From assembly GCA_031286585.1 (NCBI GenBank), contig JAITUC010000047.1, forward strand, positions 1 through 48,168: a DNA stretch of 48,168 nucleotides. Direction: 5' to 3'. Within the stretch, counting starts at the first letter, position 1. The number at the start of each line of letters is the position of its first letter. Below are positions 26,883-34,600 of the stretch, one piece after another. The DNA is from Delftia acidovorans (GTDB taxonomy: Bacteria; Pseudomonadota; Gammaproteobacteria; Burkholderiales; Burkholderiaceae_C). The notes beneath the pieces were generated by a model that saw only the letters and a program-made list of their open reading frames with translations, was not told the origin of the DNA and made no database searches. The position numbers were made by a program, and so were the translations under genes.

Positions 26883-27747
26883 AGCGGCCCAGCCACTCAC
26901 GCAGCCGCGCGAACACGGGTGCGGCGAAGTCATCGCTCTCGTTGAACAGCTCGTGGTAGGCGCCGTCAAAGCACTGCGCCTGCACCACGGCCGGCGGCGC
27001 GCGGTCGGCAAAGGCCTGGCTGCCGCCCGGCGCCACCAGCCGGTCATCTCCCGCCCACAGCAGCAGGCTGGGCACGCTCCAATGCCCAGCGCGGGCCAGC
27101 ACCTGCGGGCCGCCCTGCGCCAGGAAACGCGCCAGCCGCGCGCAGATGCGGTCATGGCACAGCGGATCGGCACGGTAGGCATCGCAGACCGCCGCGTCAT
27201 GCGAGAGATAGGGAATCTGCAGTCCGTTGGACACGCGCAGGTCGGGCACCAGGCGCGGCAGCGTGCCCACGAGCAGCTTCTGGAGGGGCGACAGGCCCAC
27301 GTCGAAGGCCGGCGAAGACAGCACCAGCGCATCGACAGGCCGGATGGCACGCGCCACGAACAGCGCAGCCACCAGGCCGCCCAGGCTGTGGCCCAGCAGC
27401 ACCAGCGGCTGGCCGGCGGGCTGCTGGGCGCGCGTGGCATCGACCACGGCCGCCAGGTCATCCAGCAGCCGGCCATCGGCCGTCAAGCCGCCGCGCGGCC
27501 CCGCCGAGCGCCCATGGCCGTAGTGGTCATAACCGCGCACCGCATGGCCCCAGGCATTGAGGCGCCGGGCCAGCGCCTCATACCGGCCGATGTGCTCGCC
27601 CAGGCCGTGCACCAGCAGCACGGTGGCACGCGCCTGGCCCCCGTCCACGGGCCAGTCGCGCAGTGACAGCTCGGCGCCGTCGCCGGACGCAAGGCGCGTG
27701 ACCCGGCCTTGCGAGGCGGGAACGGGTGCGGGGGCCGGCGCTGCCAT
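26869..27747 (-). CDS. Alpha/beta hydrolase, lysophospholipase/monoglyceride lipase type
   Basis: 292-residue serine hydrolase of the Hydrolase_4 group. Oxyanion-hole HGLGEHIGRY (about 47-56), nucleophile elbow GHSLGG (Ser121), acid region WAGDDRLVAPGGS and catalytic His in AYHELFNE are all present; DHYGHGRSAGPRG is typical of monoacylglycerol lipases. No signal peptide; the N-terminus is Ala/Pro-rich. The ATG at 27747 overlaps the stop of the upstream M20 peptidase (TGATG), so the two are translationally coupled; a GTG one codon earlier is an alternative. Substrate is probably a lysolipid or monoglyceride, but a carboxylesterase role is equally compatible. Confidence 0.88.
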   Translation of the reverse strand: MAAPAPAPVPASQGRVTRLASGDGAELSLRDWPVDGGQARATVLLVHGLGEHIGRYEALARRLNAWGHAVRGYDHYGHGRSAGPRGGLTADGRLLDDLAAVVDATRAQQPAGQPLVLLGHSLGGLVAALFVARAIRPVDALVLSSPAFDVGLSPLQKLLVGTLPRLVPDLRVSNGLQIPYLSHDAAVCDAYRADPLCHDRICARLARFLAQGGPQVLARAGHWSVPSLLLWAGDDRLVAPGGSQAFADRAPPAVVQAQCFDGAYHELFNESDDFAAPVFARLREWLGRFRPA

Positions 27748-29255
27748 CACGCCACGCCAGCAGCGCCCGCCTCGGCGGCTGCCTGCGCCCCGGCCATGGC
27801 GGCGATCACCTGGGCCACGGCGGCCGTGAGCTTCTTGGCATAGGGCACGTGCAGGAATTCATTGGGACCGTGGGCATTGCTCTTGGGACCGAGCACGCCG
27901 CAGACCATCATCTGGGCCTTGGGAAAGCCCTGGCTGAGCATGTTCATCAGCGGAATCGTGCCGCCCTGGCCGATGTAGCCGCAGGAGGCGCCGAAATGCG
28001 CCTGGCTTGCCGCGTTGAGCGCGTCCTCGAACCAGCCGTCCATGGCCGGCGCATTCCAGCCGCTGGCGCCCGACAGGCCCTGCCAGGTCACACGGGCCTG
28101 GTAAGGCGCGTTGTCCTCCAGCAGCGCCTTCATTTCCTGCACGCAGGCAGCGGCATCGACCAGGGGGGGCAGGCGCAGGCTGAGCTTGAAGGCGGTATAG
28201 GGGCGCAGCACGTTGCCGGCGTCCTGCAGCGCGGGCAGGCCCTCGGCGCCGGTCACGCTCAGCGTGGGCTCCCAGGTGCGCCTGACCAGGGCCTGGACCG
28301 GGTCGGTGGTGGTGGGCAGGGCGAACAGCGTGGAGCCGCCGCAGTCGTAATGCGCCCAGGGGAAGCGGGCATAGGTCTCCTCGCCCAGGATGGCCGCCGT
28401 GTCGCGCATCTGCGCCATGCGCTCGGCCGGCACCTCGCAGTGGAAGCTGGCAGGCAGCAGGCGCCCGGTCTTGCTGTCCTCCAGCCGGTCCAGCACCTGG
28501 CGCAGGATGCGGAAGGACGACGGCACGACGCCCGAGGCATCGCCCGAGTGCACGCCCTCGGTGAGGATTTCCACCTTCAGCGTGCCGCTGGCCATGCCGC
28601 GCAGGCTGGTGGTCAGCCACAGCTGGTCGTAGTTGCCGGCGCCACTGTCCAGGCAGATCACCAGGCCCACATCGCCCAGGCGAGGGCGCAGGGCATCGAC
28701 ATAGGGCAGCAGGTCGCGCGAGCCGCTTTCCTCGCAGGTCTCGATCAGGCCCAGGATGCGCGGGTGCGGCACGCCCTGGCGCTTGAGCTCCTGCACGGCC
28801 GCGATGCTGGCGTAGACCGCATAGCCGTCGTCTGCGCCGCCACGGCCATAGAGCTTGCCGTTCTCGTACTTGGGCGTCCACGGGCCCAGGTCGCTGCGCC
28901 AGCCGTCGAACTCGGGCTGCTTGTCCAGGTGGCCGTACATCAGCACCGTGGGGCTGGAGGCCGCCTTGTCCTGCGTGCCTTCCACCTCGAAGAACAGCAC
29001 CGGCGTGCGGCCCGGCTGGCGCACGATCTCCAGCGTCAGGCCGACCACCTTCTGCGCCAGCACCCAGTCGGCCGCATTGCGCAGCACGGTCTCCAGGTGG
29101 CCCTGCTGCTCCCAGTCGGGCGCGAACATGGGCGACTTGGCGGGGATGGCGATGTACTCGGTCAGCGCCGGGACGATGCGTTCATCCCAGGAGCGGCTGA
29201 TCTGGTCAAGCGCGGCTGCGGGCTGCAGCAGCTGCGAAGGGGTGCGTGCGTTCAT
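27747..29255 (-). CDS. M20-family metallodipeptidase
   Basis: 502-residue di-zinc peptidase of the M20 dipeptidase group (CNDP/PepV-like). Metal and catalytic residues: MYGHLDKQPEFDGW (His109, Asp111), RGGADDGYA (Asp142), ETCEESGSRD (Glu175/176), VICLDSGAG for the third Asp, and C-terminal KSNAHGPNEFL. The insertion LTEGVHSGDASGVVPS carries the dimerisation-domain His. It probably cleaves small peptides in the cytoplasm; there is no signal peptide. AGGA lies six bases upstream of the ATG. Coupled to the alpha/beta hydrolase gene downstream, an association with no obvious pathway meaning. Confidence 0.9.
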   Translation of the reverse strand: MNARTPSQLLQPAAALDQISRSWDERIVPALTEYIAIPAKSPMFAPDWEQQGHLETVLRNAADWVLAQKVVGLTLEIVRQPGRTPVLFFEVEGTQDKAASSPTVLMYGHLDKQPEFDGWRSDLGPWTPKYENGKLYGRGGADDGYAVYASIAAVQELKRQGVPHPRILGLIETCEESGSRDLLPYVDALRPRLGDVGLVICLDSGAGNYDQLWLTTSLRGMASGTLKVEILTEGVHSGDASGVVPSSFRILRQVLDRLEDSKTGRLLPASFHCEVPAERMAQMRDTAAILGEETYARFPWAHYDCGGSTLFALPTTTDPVQALVRRTWEPTLSVTGAEGLPALQDAGNVLRPYTAFKLSLRLPPLVDAAACVQEMKALLEDNAPYQARVTWQGLSGASGWNAPAMDGWFEDALNAASQAHFGASCGYIGQGGTIPLMNMLSQGFPKAQMMVCGVLGPKSNAHGPNEFLHVPYAKKLTAAVAQVIAAMAGAQAAAEAGAAGVA

Positions 29256-29377
29256 GGCGGGTCCTCGTGTCATGGGTCGGCGCACCGTTCGAGCGAAGCC
29301 AGCGCCGCGATCCGGTCATTGTGCGCCAAGGCGGCACGGACCCCGGAGACCCCGCCGCCAACGACTACGATCGCGCC

Positions 29378-29764
29378 ATGTATATCGGAGAACTCGCCCG
29401 ACGCGCCGGCTGCTCGCCCAAGGCCGTCCGGCTGTATGAAGCGCGGGGCCTGCTCGGCGCCGTGGCACGGGCAGGCAGCTACCGCGTCTATGGCGAGCAG
29501 GACCTGGTGCTTGTGCAGCGCATACGCCAGGCGCTGGGACTGGGCTTTCGGCTGGACGAGCTGCACGGCCTGCACCGCATCCATGAGGCCACAAGCTGGG
29601 AGGCCCTGGCCCGGCTGCTGCGCGAGCGCAGCGCCCGGGTTCAGGCGGAAATCCGCCGCCTCCAGGCCCAGCAGTCCCAGTTGGCGGCGCTGGAGCGCGA
29701 ACTGCTCGAGTGCAGCCTGGAGACGGCAGGTACCCAGGGCGCCTGCGAACCCGCATTGGCCTGA
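29378..29764 (+). CDS. MerR-family transcriptional regulator
   Basis: 128-residue MerR protein. The helix-turn-helix YIGELARRAGCSPKAVRLYE (2-21), wing region GLLGAVARAGSYRVYGEQD and the following helices VQRIRQALGLGFRLDEL are standard; a long dimerisation helix (about 85-115) with an LQAQQSQLAALERELLE coiled coil follows. The C-terminus has a single Cys in ECSLE and another in GACEPA, not the paired Cys of metal sensors, so an organic or redox signal is more likely. It lies 51 bases upstream of a flavodoxin-fold reductase whose promoter has a MerR-type dyad. The ATG at 29378 begins directly at the usual MerR N-terminus. Confidence 0.9.
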   Translation: MYIGELARRAGCSPKAVRLYEARGLLGAVARAGSYRVYGEQDLVLVQRIRQALGLGFRLDELHGLHRIHEATSWEALARLLRERSARVQAEIRRLQAQQSQLAALERELLECSLETAGTQGACEPALA

Positions 29765-29786
29765 GCACGGGGCCTTGGCCTGGGGC

Positions 29787-29817
29787 TTGACCCTGCCCCA
29801 AGGGGCAAGGCGAACAT
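29787..29817 (+). promoter_or_regulatory. MerR-type promoter with long spacer and central dyad
   Basis: TTGACC (29787-29792) is separated by 19 bases from GAACAT (29812-29817), the stretched spacing MerR activators need. The spacer centre holds the dyad TGCCCC-AA-GGGGCA (29794-29807). The geometry fits activation of the reductase gene by the upstream MerR protein; the -10 match is poor, as is common for such promoters. Confidence 0.5.
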
Positions 29818-30466
29818 GGGCGCCATGTCTCCAAGCACCTCCCACCCCCCTGCCGATACGCATCCCCAGCGCATCCTGATCATCCTCGGCCACCCGTCGG
29901 CCAGCAGCCTGTGCGCAGGCCTGGCCGATGCCTACGCCCAGGGCGCACGCGACAGCGGCGCCGAGGTGCGCCTGCTGCGCCTGGGCGAACTGGACTTCGA
30001 TCCGCTGCTGCATGCCGGCTACCGCCAGGACCAGCCCCTGGAGCCCGACCTGCAGCGGGCCCAGGCCGACATCCTCTGGGCCAGCCACCTGGCATGGGCC
30101 TATCCCACCTGGTGGGGCGGCCTGCCGGCCTTGCTCAAGGGCTTCATCGATCGCATCTTTCTGCCGGGCTTCGCGTTCAAGTACCGCAAGGGCTCGGTGC
30201 TGTGGGACCGGCTGCTGGCCGGCCGCACGGCCGACCTGCTGGTGAGCATGGATTCACCGCCCTGGTACTACCGCTGGGTGGCGCACATGCCGGGGCACCA
30301 CCAGATGCGCCGCGCCATCCTGGAATTCAGCGGCATCCGGCCCGTGCGCATACACAGCTTCGGCCCCGTGCTCGGCGCCGAGGCCGCCCGTGTGAAGCAC
30401 TGGCTGGAGCAGGCGCAGGCAGCAGGCCGGCGCGCGGCGGCACGCCGTCTCAAGGCTTCGGCTTGA
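29816..30466 (+). CDS. Flavodoxin-fold NAD(P)H oxidoreductase (NQO/KefF/MdaB-like)
   Basis: 216-residue FMN/FAD-dependent quinone-type reductase. RILIILGHPSASSLCAGLAD is the first strand and phosphate loop; LWASHLAWAYPTWWGGLPAL and LKGFIDRIFLPGFAFKY are hallmark segments of the NQO family, which reduces quinones or electrophiles by two electrons to avoid redox cycling. The active region MDSPPWYYRW follows. The ATG at 29816 has AAGG six bases upstream, but a MerR-type promoter predicts a transcript start near 29824, which would favour the ATG at 29825 on a leaderless mRNA. The end overlaps the convergent GDPD gene by 17 bases. Physiological substrate unknown. Confidence 0.88.
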   Translation: MGAMSPSTSHPPADTHPQRILIILGHPSASSLCAGLADAYAQGARDSGAEVRLLRLGELDFDPLLHAGYRQDQPLEPDLQRAQADILWASHLAWAYPTWWGGLPALLKGFIDRIFLPGFAFKYRKGSVLWDRLLAGRTADLLVSMDSPPWYYRWVAHMPGHHQMRRAILEFSGIRPVRIHSFGPVLGAEAARVKHWLEQAQAAGRRAAARRLKASA

Positions 30467-31622
30467 GCAGTTCATCGATGGCCGCGCGCCCCACCGACGG
30501 ATCGTCGGTGAAGATACCGTCGATGCCCGTGCGCAGGAAATCGTCCATGTCGGCGCGTGCATTGCCACGCCGGGCGCCGTCCTGTGCGGGCGGCGCCTTC
30601 AGGCTCAGGGGCAGGAAGGCGTTCTCGGGCCGCAGCGTCCAGGGATGGACCAGCAGCCCCGCACGGTGGGCATCGGCCACCAGCGCCGTGGGCGCCGCAT
30701 TGGCGCCCTGTACCACGGGGATCACCATGCTCTTGCTCGGCCCGATGCCATTGGCATAGCGCGCGATCTCGGCCAGGCCGGCGGGCGTGGCCATGTCGGC
30801 ATAGCCAGGGCCCGTGCCGCGCACCACGCTGTCATAGGGCCGGCCCGTGGGCGCCAGCAATTGCACCAGGCGCAGGCTGCTGCGCGCGCGTATCCAGCGC
30901 AGGTTCTCGACCTCGAAGGACTGCACGAAGACTGGCGCCTGGGCATGGTTCCAGCCGTTGTCCGCGAGCAGCTTCAGCAACACGGGCTCCAGCGGCAGTC
31001 CGATGGACTGGAAGTAGCTCGGATGCTTGGTCTCAGGATAGATGCCTATGGTGCGGGTCGTGCGGCCCGTGCGTGCGCTCTCCGCCTTGGCCAGGTCGAT
31101 GATCTCCTGCAGCGTGGGCACCTCGAAACGGTCATTGAACTGCACATTCGCCGGGCGGATCGCCGGGATGCGTTCGCGCGCACGCAGCGTCTTCAACTCG
31201 GCCAGCGTGAAATCCTCCACGAACCAGCCCGTGATCGCCTGCCCGTCGATGGTTTTGGTGGTCTTGCGCGCCGCGAACTCGGGGCGGTCGGCCACATTGG
31301 TGGTGGCCTCCTTGAGGCTGCCGTCGGCCGCGAGGATGGCGATGGCGTTCTCATGCCGCGCCACCAGCACGCCATCACGCGTGATGACCAGGTCGGGCTC
31401 GATGAAGTCGGCGCCAGCGCGTATGGCCTCCCGGTAGGCCTCCAGCGTGTGCTCTGGCCGCAGCGCCGATGCGCCGCGGTGCGCGATCAGCGCGGGCCGG
31501 GGAGGCCAGTCCGCGGCCCGCGATGGGGAATGGGCGGCCTGCGGCGTGGCGCAGCCTGCCAGCAGCAGGCCGGCGGTCGCGCCGGCCAAGGCCAGCGCGC
31601 GGCGGCGGGGGAATCGGTTCAT
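30450..31622 (-). CDS. Glycerophosphodiester phosphodiesterase, predicted lipoprotein (GlpQ-type)
   Basis: 390-residue GDPD-family enzyme that hydrolyses glycerophosphodiesters to glycerol-3-phosphate and an alcohol. Lipobox LLAGC with Cys24 predicts a lipoprotein; RRR before the hydrophobic part could also permit Tat export. Catalytic motifs HRGASALRPEHTLEAY, FIEPDLVITRDGVLVARHE (acid/metal Glu and Asp, second His) and the C-terminal VHPWTLRPEN are present, along with YPETKHP, all GlpQ-like. AGGAG stands six bases from the ATG. No glp transporter is adjacent. Role in phospholipid headgroup scavenging is inferred from the family. Confidence 0.92.
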   Translation of the reverse strand: MNRFPRRRALALAGATAGLLLAGCATPQAAHSPSRAADWPPRPALIAHRGASALRPEHTLEAYREAIRAGADFIEPDLVITRDGVLVARHENAIAILAADGSLKEATTNVADRPEFAARKTTKTIDGQAITGWFVEDFTLAELKTLRARERIPAIRPANVQFNDRFEVPTLQEIIDLAKAESARTGRTTRTIGIYPETKHPSYFQSIGLPLEPVLLKLLADNGWNHAQAPVFVQSFEVENLRWIRARSSLRLVQLLAPTGRPYDSVVRGTGPGYADMATPAGLAEIARYANGIGPSKSMVIPVVQGANAAPTALVADAHRAGLLVHPWTLRPENAFLPLSLKAPPAQDGARRGNARADMDDFLRTGIDGIFTDDPSVGRAAIDELLKPKP

Positions 31623-31692
31623 GTCGGTCTCCTGGATCCGGGGTCGGCCGATTGTGCGCCCCGGCGATGACAGGGACATGGCCTCGCGCCGC

Positions 31693-32277
31693 TCAGGCGT
31701 GCTCGAAATGGAAGACCGCCGTGCCCGCCATGAGATTGGGCAGGGTGCGCACGCTGCGGCCGTCCTGCAGGCCGAAGGAGTCCAGGATGCGCAGCCGGTT
31801 CCTGGTGGCCAGCACCTCGAAGTCCTTGTAGGTGCCCACGCGGATATTGGGCGTGTCGTACCACTGGTAGGGCAGGCGCCGCGTCACCGGCATGCGCCCG
31901 CGCAGCACGGACATGCGGTTGGGCCAGTGCGCGAAGTTGGGGAAGGCGACGATGCCCGCGCGCCCTATGCGCGCCGTCTCCTGCAGCATGGTCTCGGCAT
32001 TGCGCAGATGCTGCAGCGTATCGATTTGCAGCACCACGTCGAAGCTGTTGTCCTGGAAGATGGCCAGGCCGTCCTCCAGGTTCAGTTGCAGCACGTTCAC
32101 GCCCCGGCGCACGCAGGCCAGCACATTGGCGTCGTCCAGCTCCACGCCATAGCCGGTGCAGCCGCGCTCGCGCTGCAGGTGCGACAGCAGGGCGCCATCG
32201 CCGCAGCCCAGGTCGAGCACGCGCGAGCCCTCGGGGATCAGGCGCGCAATCGCCTGCATGGTGTTCAGCTCGGTCAT
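31693..32277 (-). CDS. metW: Methionine biosynthesis protein MetW
   Basis: 194-residue class I methyltransferase-fold protein of the MetW family. SAM motif VLDLGCGDGALLSHL, acidic VELDDANV, LNLEDGLAIFQDNSFDVVL and the family-specific FPNFAHWPNRMSVLRGRMP and YQWYDTPNIR are all clear. MetW is required alongside MetX for homoserine acylation in many Proteobacteria and is thought to activate or partner it rather than methylate. It overlaps the metX stop by four bases (ATGA), the standard metX-metW arrangement. Confidence 0.95.
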   Translation of the reverse strand: MTELNTMQAIARLIPEGSRVLDLGCGDGALLSHLQRERGCTGYGVELDDANVLACVRRGVNVLQLNLEDGLAIFQDNSFDVVLQIDTLQHLRNAETMLQETARIGRAGIVAFPNFAHWPNRMSVLRGRMPVTRRLPYQWYDTPNIRVGTYKDFEVLATRNRLRILDSFGLQDGRSVRTLPNLMAGTAVFHFEHA

Positions 32278-33422
32278 GCGGCCTCCTTGGCGGCTGTCGT
32301 GGTTTCCTGGGCGATGCCGTCGAAGTAGGAGCGCATCACATTCATGTAGCGGGGGTCGTCGAGCAGGAAGGCGTCATGGCCGTGGGGCGCATCGATCTCG
32401 GCGTAGCTGACGTCGCGGTTGTTCTCCAGCAGCGACTTCACGATCTCGCGGCTGCGTGCAGGCGCAAAGCGCCAGTCGGTGGTGAAGCTCACCAGCAAAA
32501 AGCCGGCCTTGGCCACGGACAGCGCCTGGGTCAGGTCCCCGCCATGCGTGCGCGCCGGGTCGAAGTAGTCGAGCGCGCGCGTGATCAGCAGGTAGGTGTT
32601 GGCGTCGAAGTAGCTGCTGAACTTCTCGCCCTGGTAGCGCAGGTAGCTCTCGATCTGGAACTCCACGTCCTGCGTGCTGTACTTCAGGTCCAGCCCCTCC
32701 CTCAGCTGGCGGCCGAACTTCTGGTTCATCACATCGTCGCTGAGGTAGGTGATGTGGCCGATCATGCGGGCGATGCGCAGTCCCCGCGCCGGCACCACGC
32801 CGTGTTCGTAGAAATGCCCGCCGTGGAAATCCGGGTCGGTGACGATGGCGCGGCGCGCCACCTCGTTGAAGGCGATGTTCTCGGCATTGAGGTTGGGCGC
32901 GCTGGCCACGACCACGGCGTGGCGCATGCGGTCAGGGTGGCGCAGCGACCACGACAGCGCCTGCATGCCGCCCAGGCTGCCGCCCAGCACGGCGGCCAGC
33001 TGGCCAATGCCCAGCCGGTCCAGCAGCCGGGCCTGGGCGTCCACCCAGTCCTCCACTGTGACCACCGGGAAGTCGGCGCCATAGATCTTGCCGGTGTCGG
33101 GATGCGCGTGCATGGGGCCGGTCGAGCCAAAGCACGAGCCCAGGTTGTTCACGCCGATCACGAAGAACCGGTTCGTATCCACGGGCTTGCCCGGGCCGAT
33201 CATGTTGTCCCACCAGCCCTCGCTCTTGGCCTGGCCCTCGTAGACGCCCGCCACATGGTGGGAGGCATTGAGCGCATGGCAGACCAGCACCGCGTTGCTG
33301 CGATCGGCATTGAGCTGCCCGTAGGTCTCGTAGGCGAGGTCGTAGTCCCGGATCGAGCCGCCGCCCTGCAGCGGCAGTGGCTCGTCGAAGTGCATGGTTT
33401 GTGGTGTGGCGATGAAGGACAT
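32274..33422 (-). CDS. metX: Homoserine O-acyltransferase MetX
   Basis: 382-residue alpha/beta-fold acyltransferase making O-acylhomoserine, the first committed step of methionine synthesis. Nucleophile Ser149 in LGGSLGGMQ, Asp316 in TTDWRFAP and His349 in PHGHDAFL form the triad; HALNASHHVAGV, GWWDNMIGPG and CFGSTGPM are family hallmarks. MetX enzymes that occur with MetW often use succinyl-CoA, so acetyl versus succinyl is open. I used the ATG at 33422 (MSFIATP, the typical start); an ATG at 33437 would add MPGFF encoded inside a terminator stem. No ribosome site precedes 33422; a U tract abuts it, part of an attenuator-like leader. Confidence 0.95.
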   Translation of the reverse strand: MSFIATPQTMHFDEPLPLQGGGSIRDYDLAYETYGQLNADRSNAVLVCHALNASHHVAGVYEGQAKSEGWWDNMIGPGKPVDTNRFFVIGVNNLGSCFGSTGPMHAHPDTGKIYGADFPVVTVEDWVDAQARLLDRLGIGQLAAVLGGSLGGMQALSWSLRHPDRMRHAVVVASAPNLNAENIAFNEVARRAIVTDPDFHGGHFYEHGVVPARGLRIARMIGHITYLSDDVMNQKFGRQLREGLDLKYSTQDVEFQIESYLRYQGEKFSSYFDANTYLLITRALDYFDPARTHGGDLTQALSVAKAGFLLVSFTTDWRFAPARSREIVKSLLENNRDVSYAEIDAPHGHDAFLLDDPRYMNVMRSYFDGIAQETTTAAKEAA

Positions 33423-33423
33423 G

Positions 33424-33509
33424 AAAAAACCCGGCATCGCTAAAAACGAGGCCGGGTTCTCTGGTGTCGTCTTTAGCAGGATTTATAAAGCGCCCGCAAG
33501 CAGAAGCAA
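33424..33509 (-). promoter_or_regulatory. metX promoter and attenuator-like leader
   Basis: On the minus strand TTGCTT (33509-33504), a 16-base gap and TATAAA (33487-33482) form a promoter. The transcript would begin at about 33477-33474 with GCTAAAGACG (33477-33468). That segment can form a 10-bp helix (one G-U) with CGTTTTTAGC (33448-33439), which lies in the loop of a second hairpin AACCCGGC/GCCGGGTT (33458-33451 and 33435-33428) followed by six U ending one base before the metX ATG. The second hairpin is an intrinsic terminator, and the first helix would compete with it. This is the layout of a riboswitch or attenuator; the signal is not identifiable from sequence. Confidence 0.6.
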
Positions 33510-33528
33510 ATCGGCGCATGAAGGCCCA

Positions 33529-34107
33529 TTATGCCAAAACACCCGTCCCCGGCAGGAACAGGGCGAGCACGCCCAGCACCAGGAAGATCACGGCCGAGAC
33601 CACATGCACCAGGCGTATGGGCACGCGCTTGACCAGCCTGTCGCCCAGCCACACCACAGGCGCGTTGGCCAGCATCATGCCCAGCGTGGTGCCGGCCACC
33701 ACCCACAGGTAGGCGTTGTACTTGGCCGCCAGCATCACGGTGGCGATCTGCGTCTTGTCGCCCATCTCGGCCAGGAAGAAGGCCACCAGCGTGGTGCCGA
33801 AGACGCCCCAGCGCGAATGCCCGGAGACCTCGTCCTCGTCGAGCTTGTCGGGGATCAGCATCCAGATCGCCATGGCGATGAAGGACAGGCCCAGGATCCA
33901 GCGCATGGCGTTCTCGCCCAGGTAGCTGGTGATCCAGGCGCCCACGGCACCGGCCAGCGCATGGTTGACCAGCGTGGCCACGAAAATGCCCAGGACGATG
34001 GGCCAGGGTTTGCGAAAACGCGCGGCGAGCACGAGCGACAGCAGCTGGGTCTTGTCCCCCATCTCGGCAAGGGCGACGACGGAGGTTGAAATCAGGAAGG
34101 CTTCCAT
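33529..34107 (-). CDS. TMEM165/GDT1 (UPF0016) family Mn2+ exporter, MneA-like
   Basis: 192-residue inner-membrane protein with six or seven hydrophobic helices and the duplicated family motif EMGDKTQ: VVALAEMGDKTQLLSLVLAA near the N-terminus and FFLAEMGDKTQIATVMLAA in the second half. Bacterial members such as Vibrio MneA export manganese. A yybP-ykoY manganese riboswitch precedes the gene, strongly supporting Mn2+ as substrate. I chose the ATG at 34107 because it begins directly at the first helix; longer readings run into riboswitch sequence. No strong ribosome site is visible, as expected if the riboswitch controls access. A terminator and promoter follow before metX, so the two genes are probably separate units. 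Confidence 0.93.
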   Translation of the reverse strand: MEAFLISTSVVALAEMGDKTQLLSLVLAARFRKPWPIVLGIFVATLVNHALAGAVGAWITSYLGENAMRWILGLSFIAMAIWMLIPDKLDEDEVSGHSRWGVFGTTLVAFFLAEMGDKTQIATVMLAAKYNAYLWVVAGTTLGMMLANAPVVWLGDRLVKRVPIRLVHVVSAVIFLVLGVLALFLPGTGVLA

Positions 34108-34169
34108 GGTGTGGGGATTTATCCGGCCGGATAGAGCACGCATTGACCACGCTCCGACTCCGGCCTTTG

Positions 34170-34325
34170 GATCGGTGCGCGGTCAATGGTCTCGATCGGT
34201 CACACGCAGCATTGCGCTGCGCGCCGCATACGCCATAGGCCAGCGAAGGCCCAAGTTTGTTGACGCATGCATCCGGCCCATGAGCCGAACGATCTACTCC
34301 CCAAAGACTGAGCCGGCGATCATAG
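34170..34325 (-). promoter_or_regulatory. yybP-ykoY manganese riboswitch
   Basis: Read on the minus strand the leader has the two conserved blocks of this class: TCTTTGGGGAGTAG (34307-34294) and GTCAACAAACTTGGGCC (34264-34248), in the right order and spacing, with paired flanks such as CGGCTCATGGGCCG between them. A further helix CATTGACC/GGTCAATG lies downstream (about 34192-34140). The leader ends in the palindrome ATCCGGCCGGAT about 20 bases before the MneA-like start. Mn2+ binding should raise expression of the exporter. Boundaries are approximate. Confidence 0.88.
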
Positions 34326-34600
34326 CAGCACCCTGATCCGCATGCCGGCCACCACTGCCGCCACGGCACTTGCTTATGCGCTGCCGCAATTTCAGGGTTA
34401 CTCCCAGGGACATTCTGTGGCGGGCATGACGAATTTTTGCGAAACAGTAATAACGTGCGAAAACTTCTGCCACATAATGGGCAGGCTTTCGTTCGGGCTT
34501 CGGCTCAATGAGGGCGAGTGCGTTTGCGTCTCTAACGTTGTCATCCCGTGTTGACTCCCTAGGGCTCCATCGCGTTTTCCAGTTTTTTCAGGAGTCCTCC
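34326..34600. other. Intergenic region before first RRM gene
   Basis: Holds the divergent promoters of the riboswitch/exporter transcript and RRM gene 1; it is AT-richer around 34430-34480 (CATAAT at 34472-34477 is a possible -10). GACTCC (34553-34558) can pair with GGAGTC (34591-34596), which contains the ribosome site of RRM gene 1. No gene seen. Confidence 0.4.

Noticed and set aside
33424..33480. SAM-II riboswitch in front of metX
   Set aside because: GCUAAA-like sequence and small size are suggestive, but the SAM-II core and loop order are not matched, and the loop lengths do not allow the required pseudoknot.
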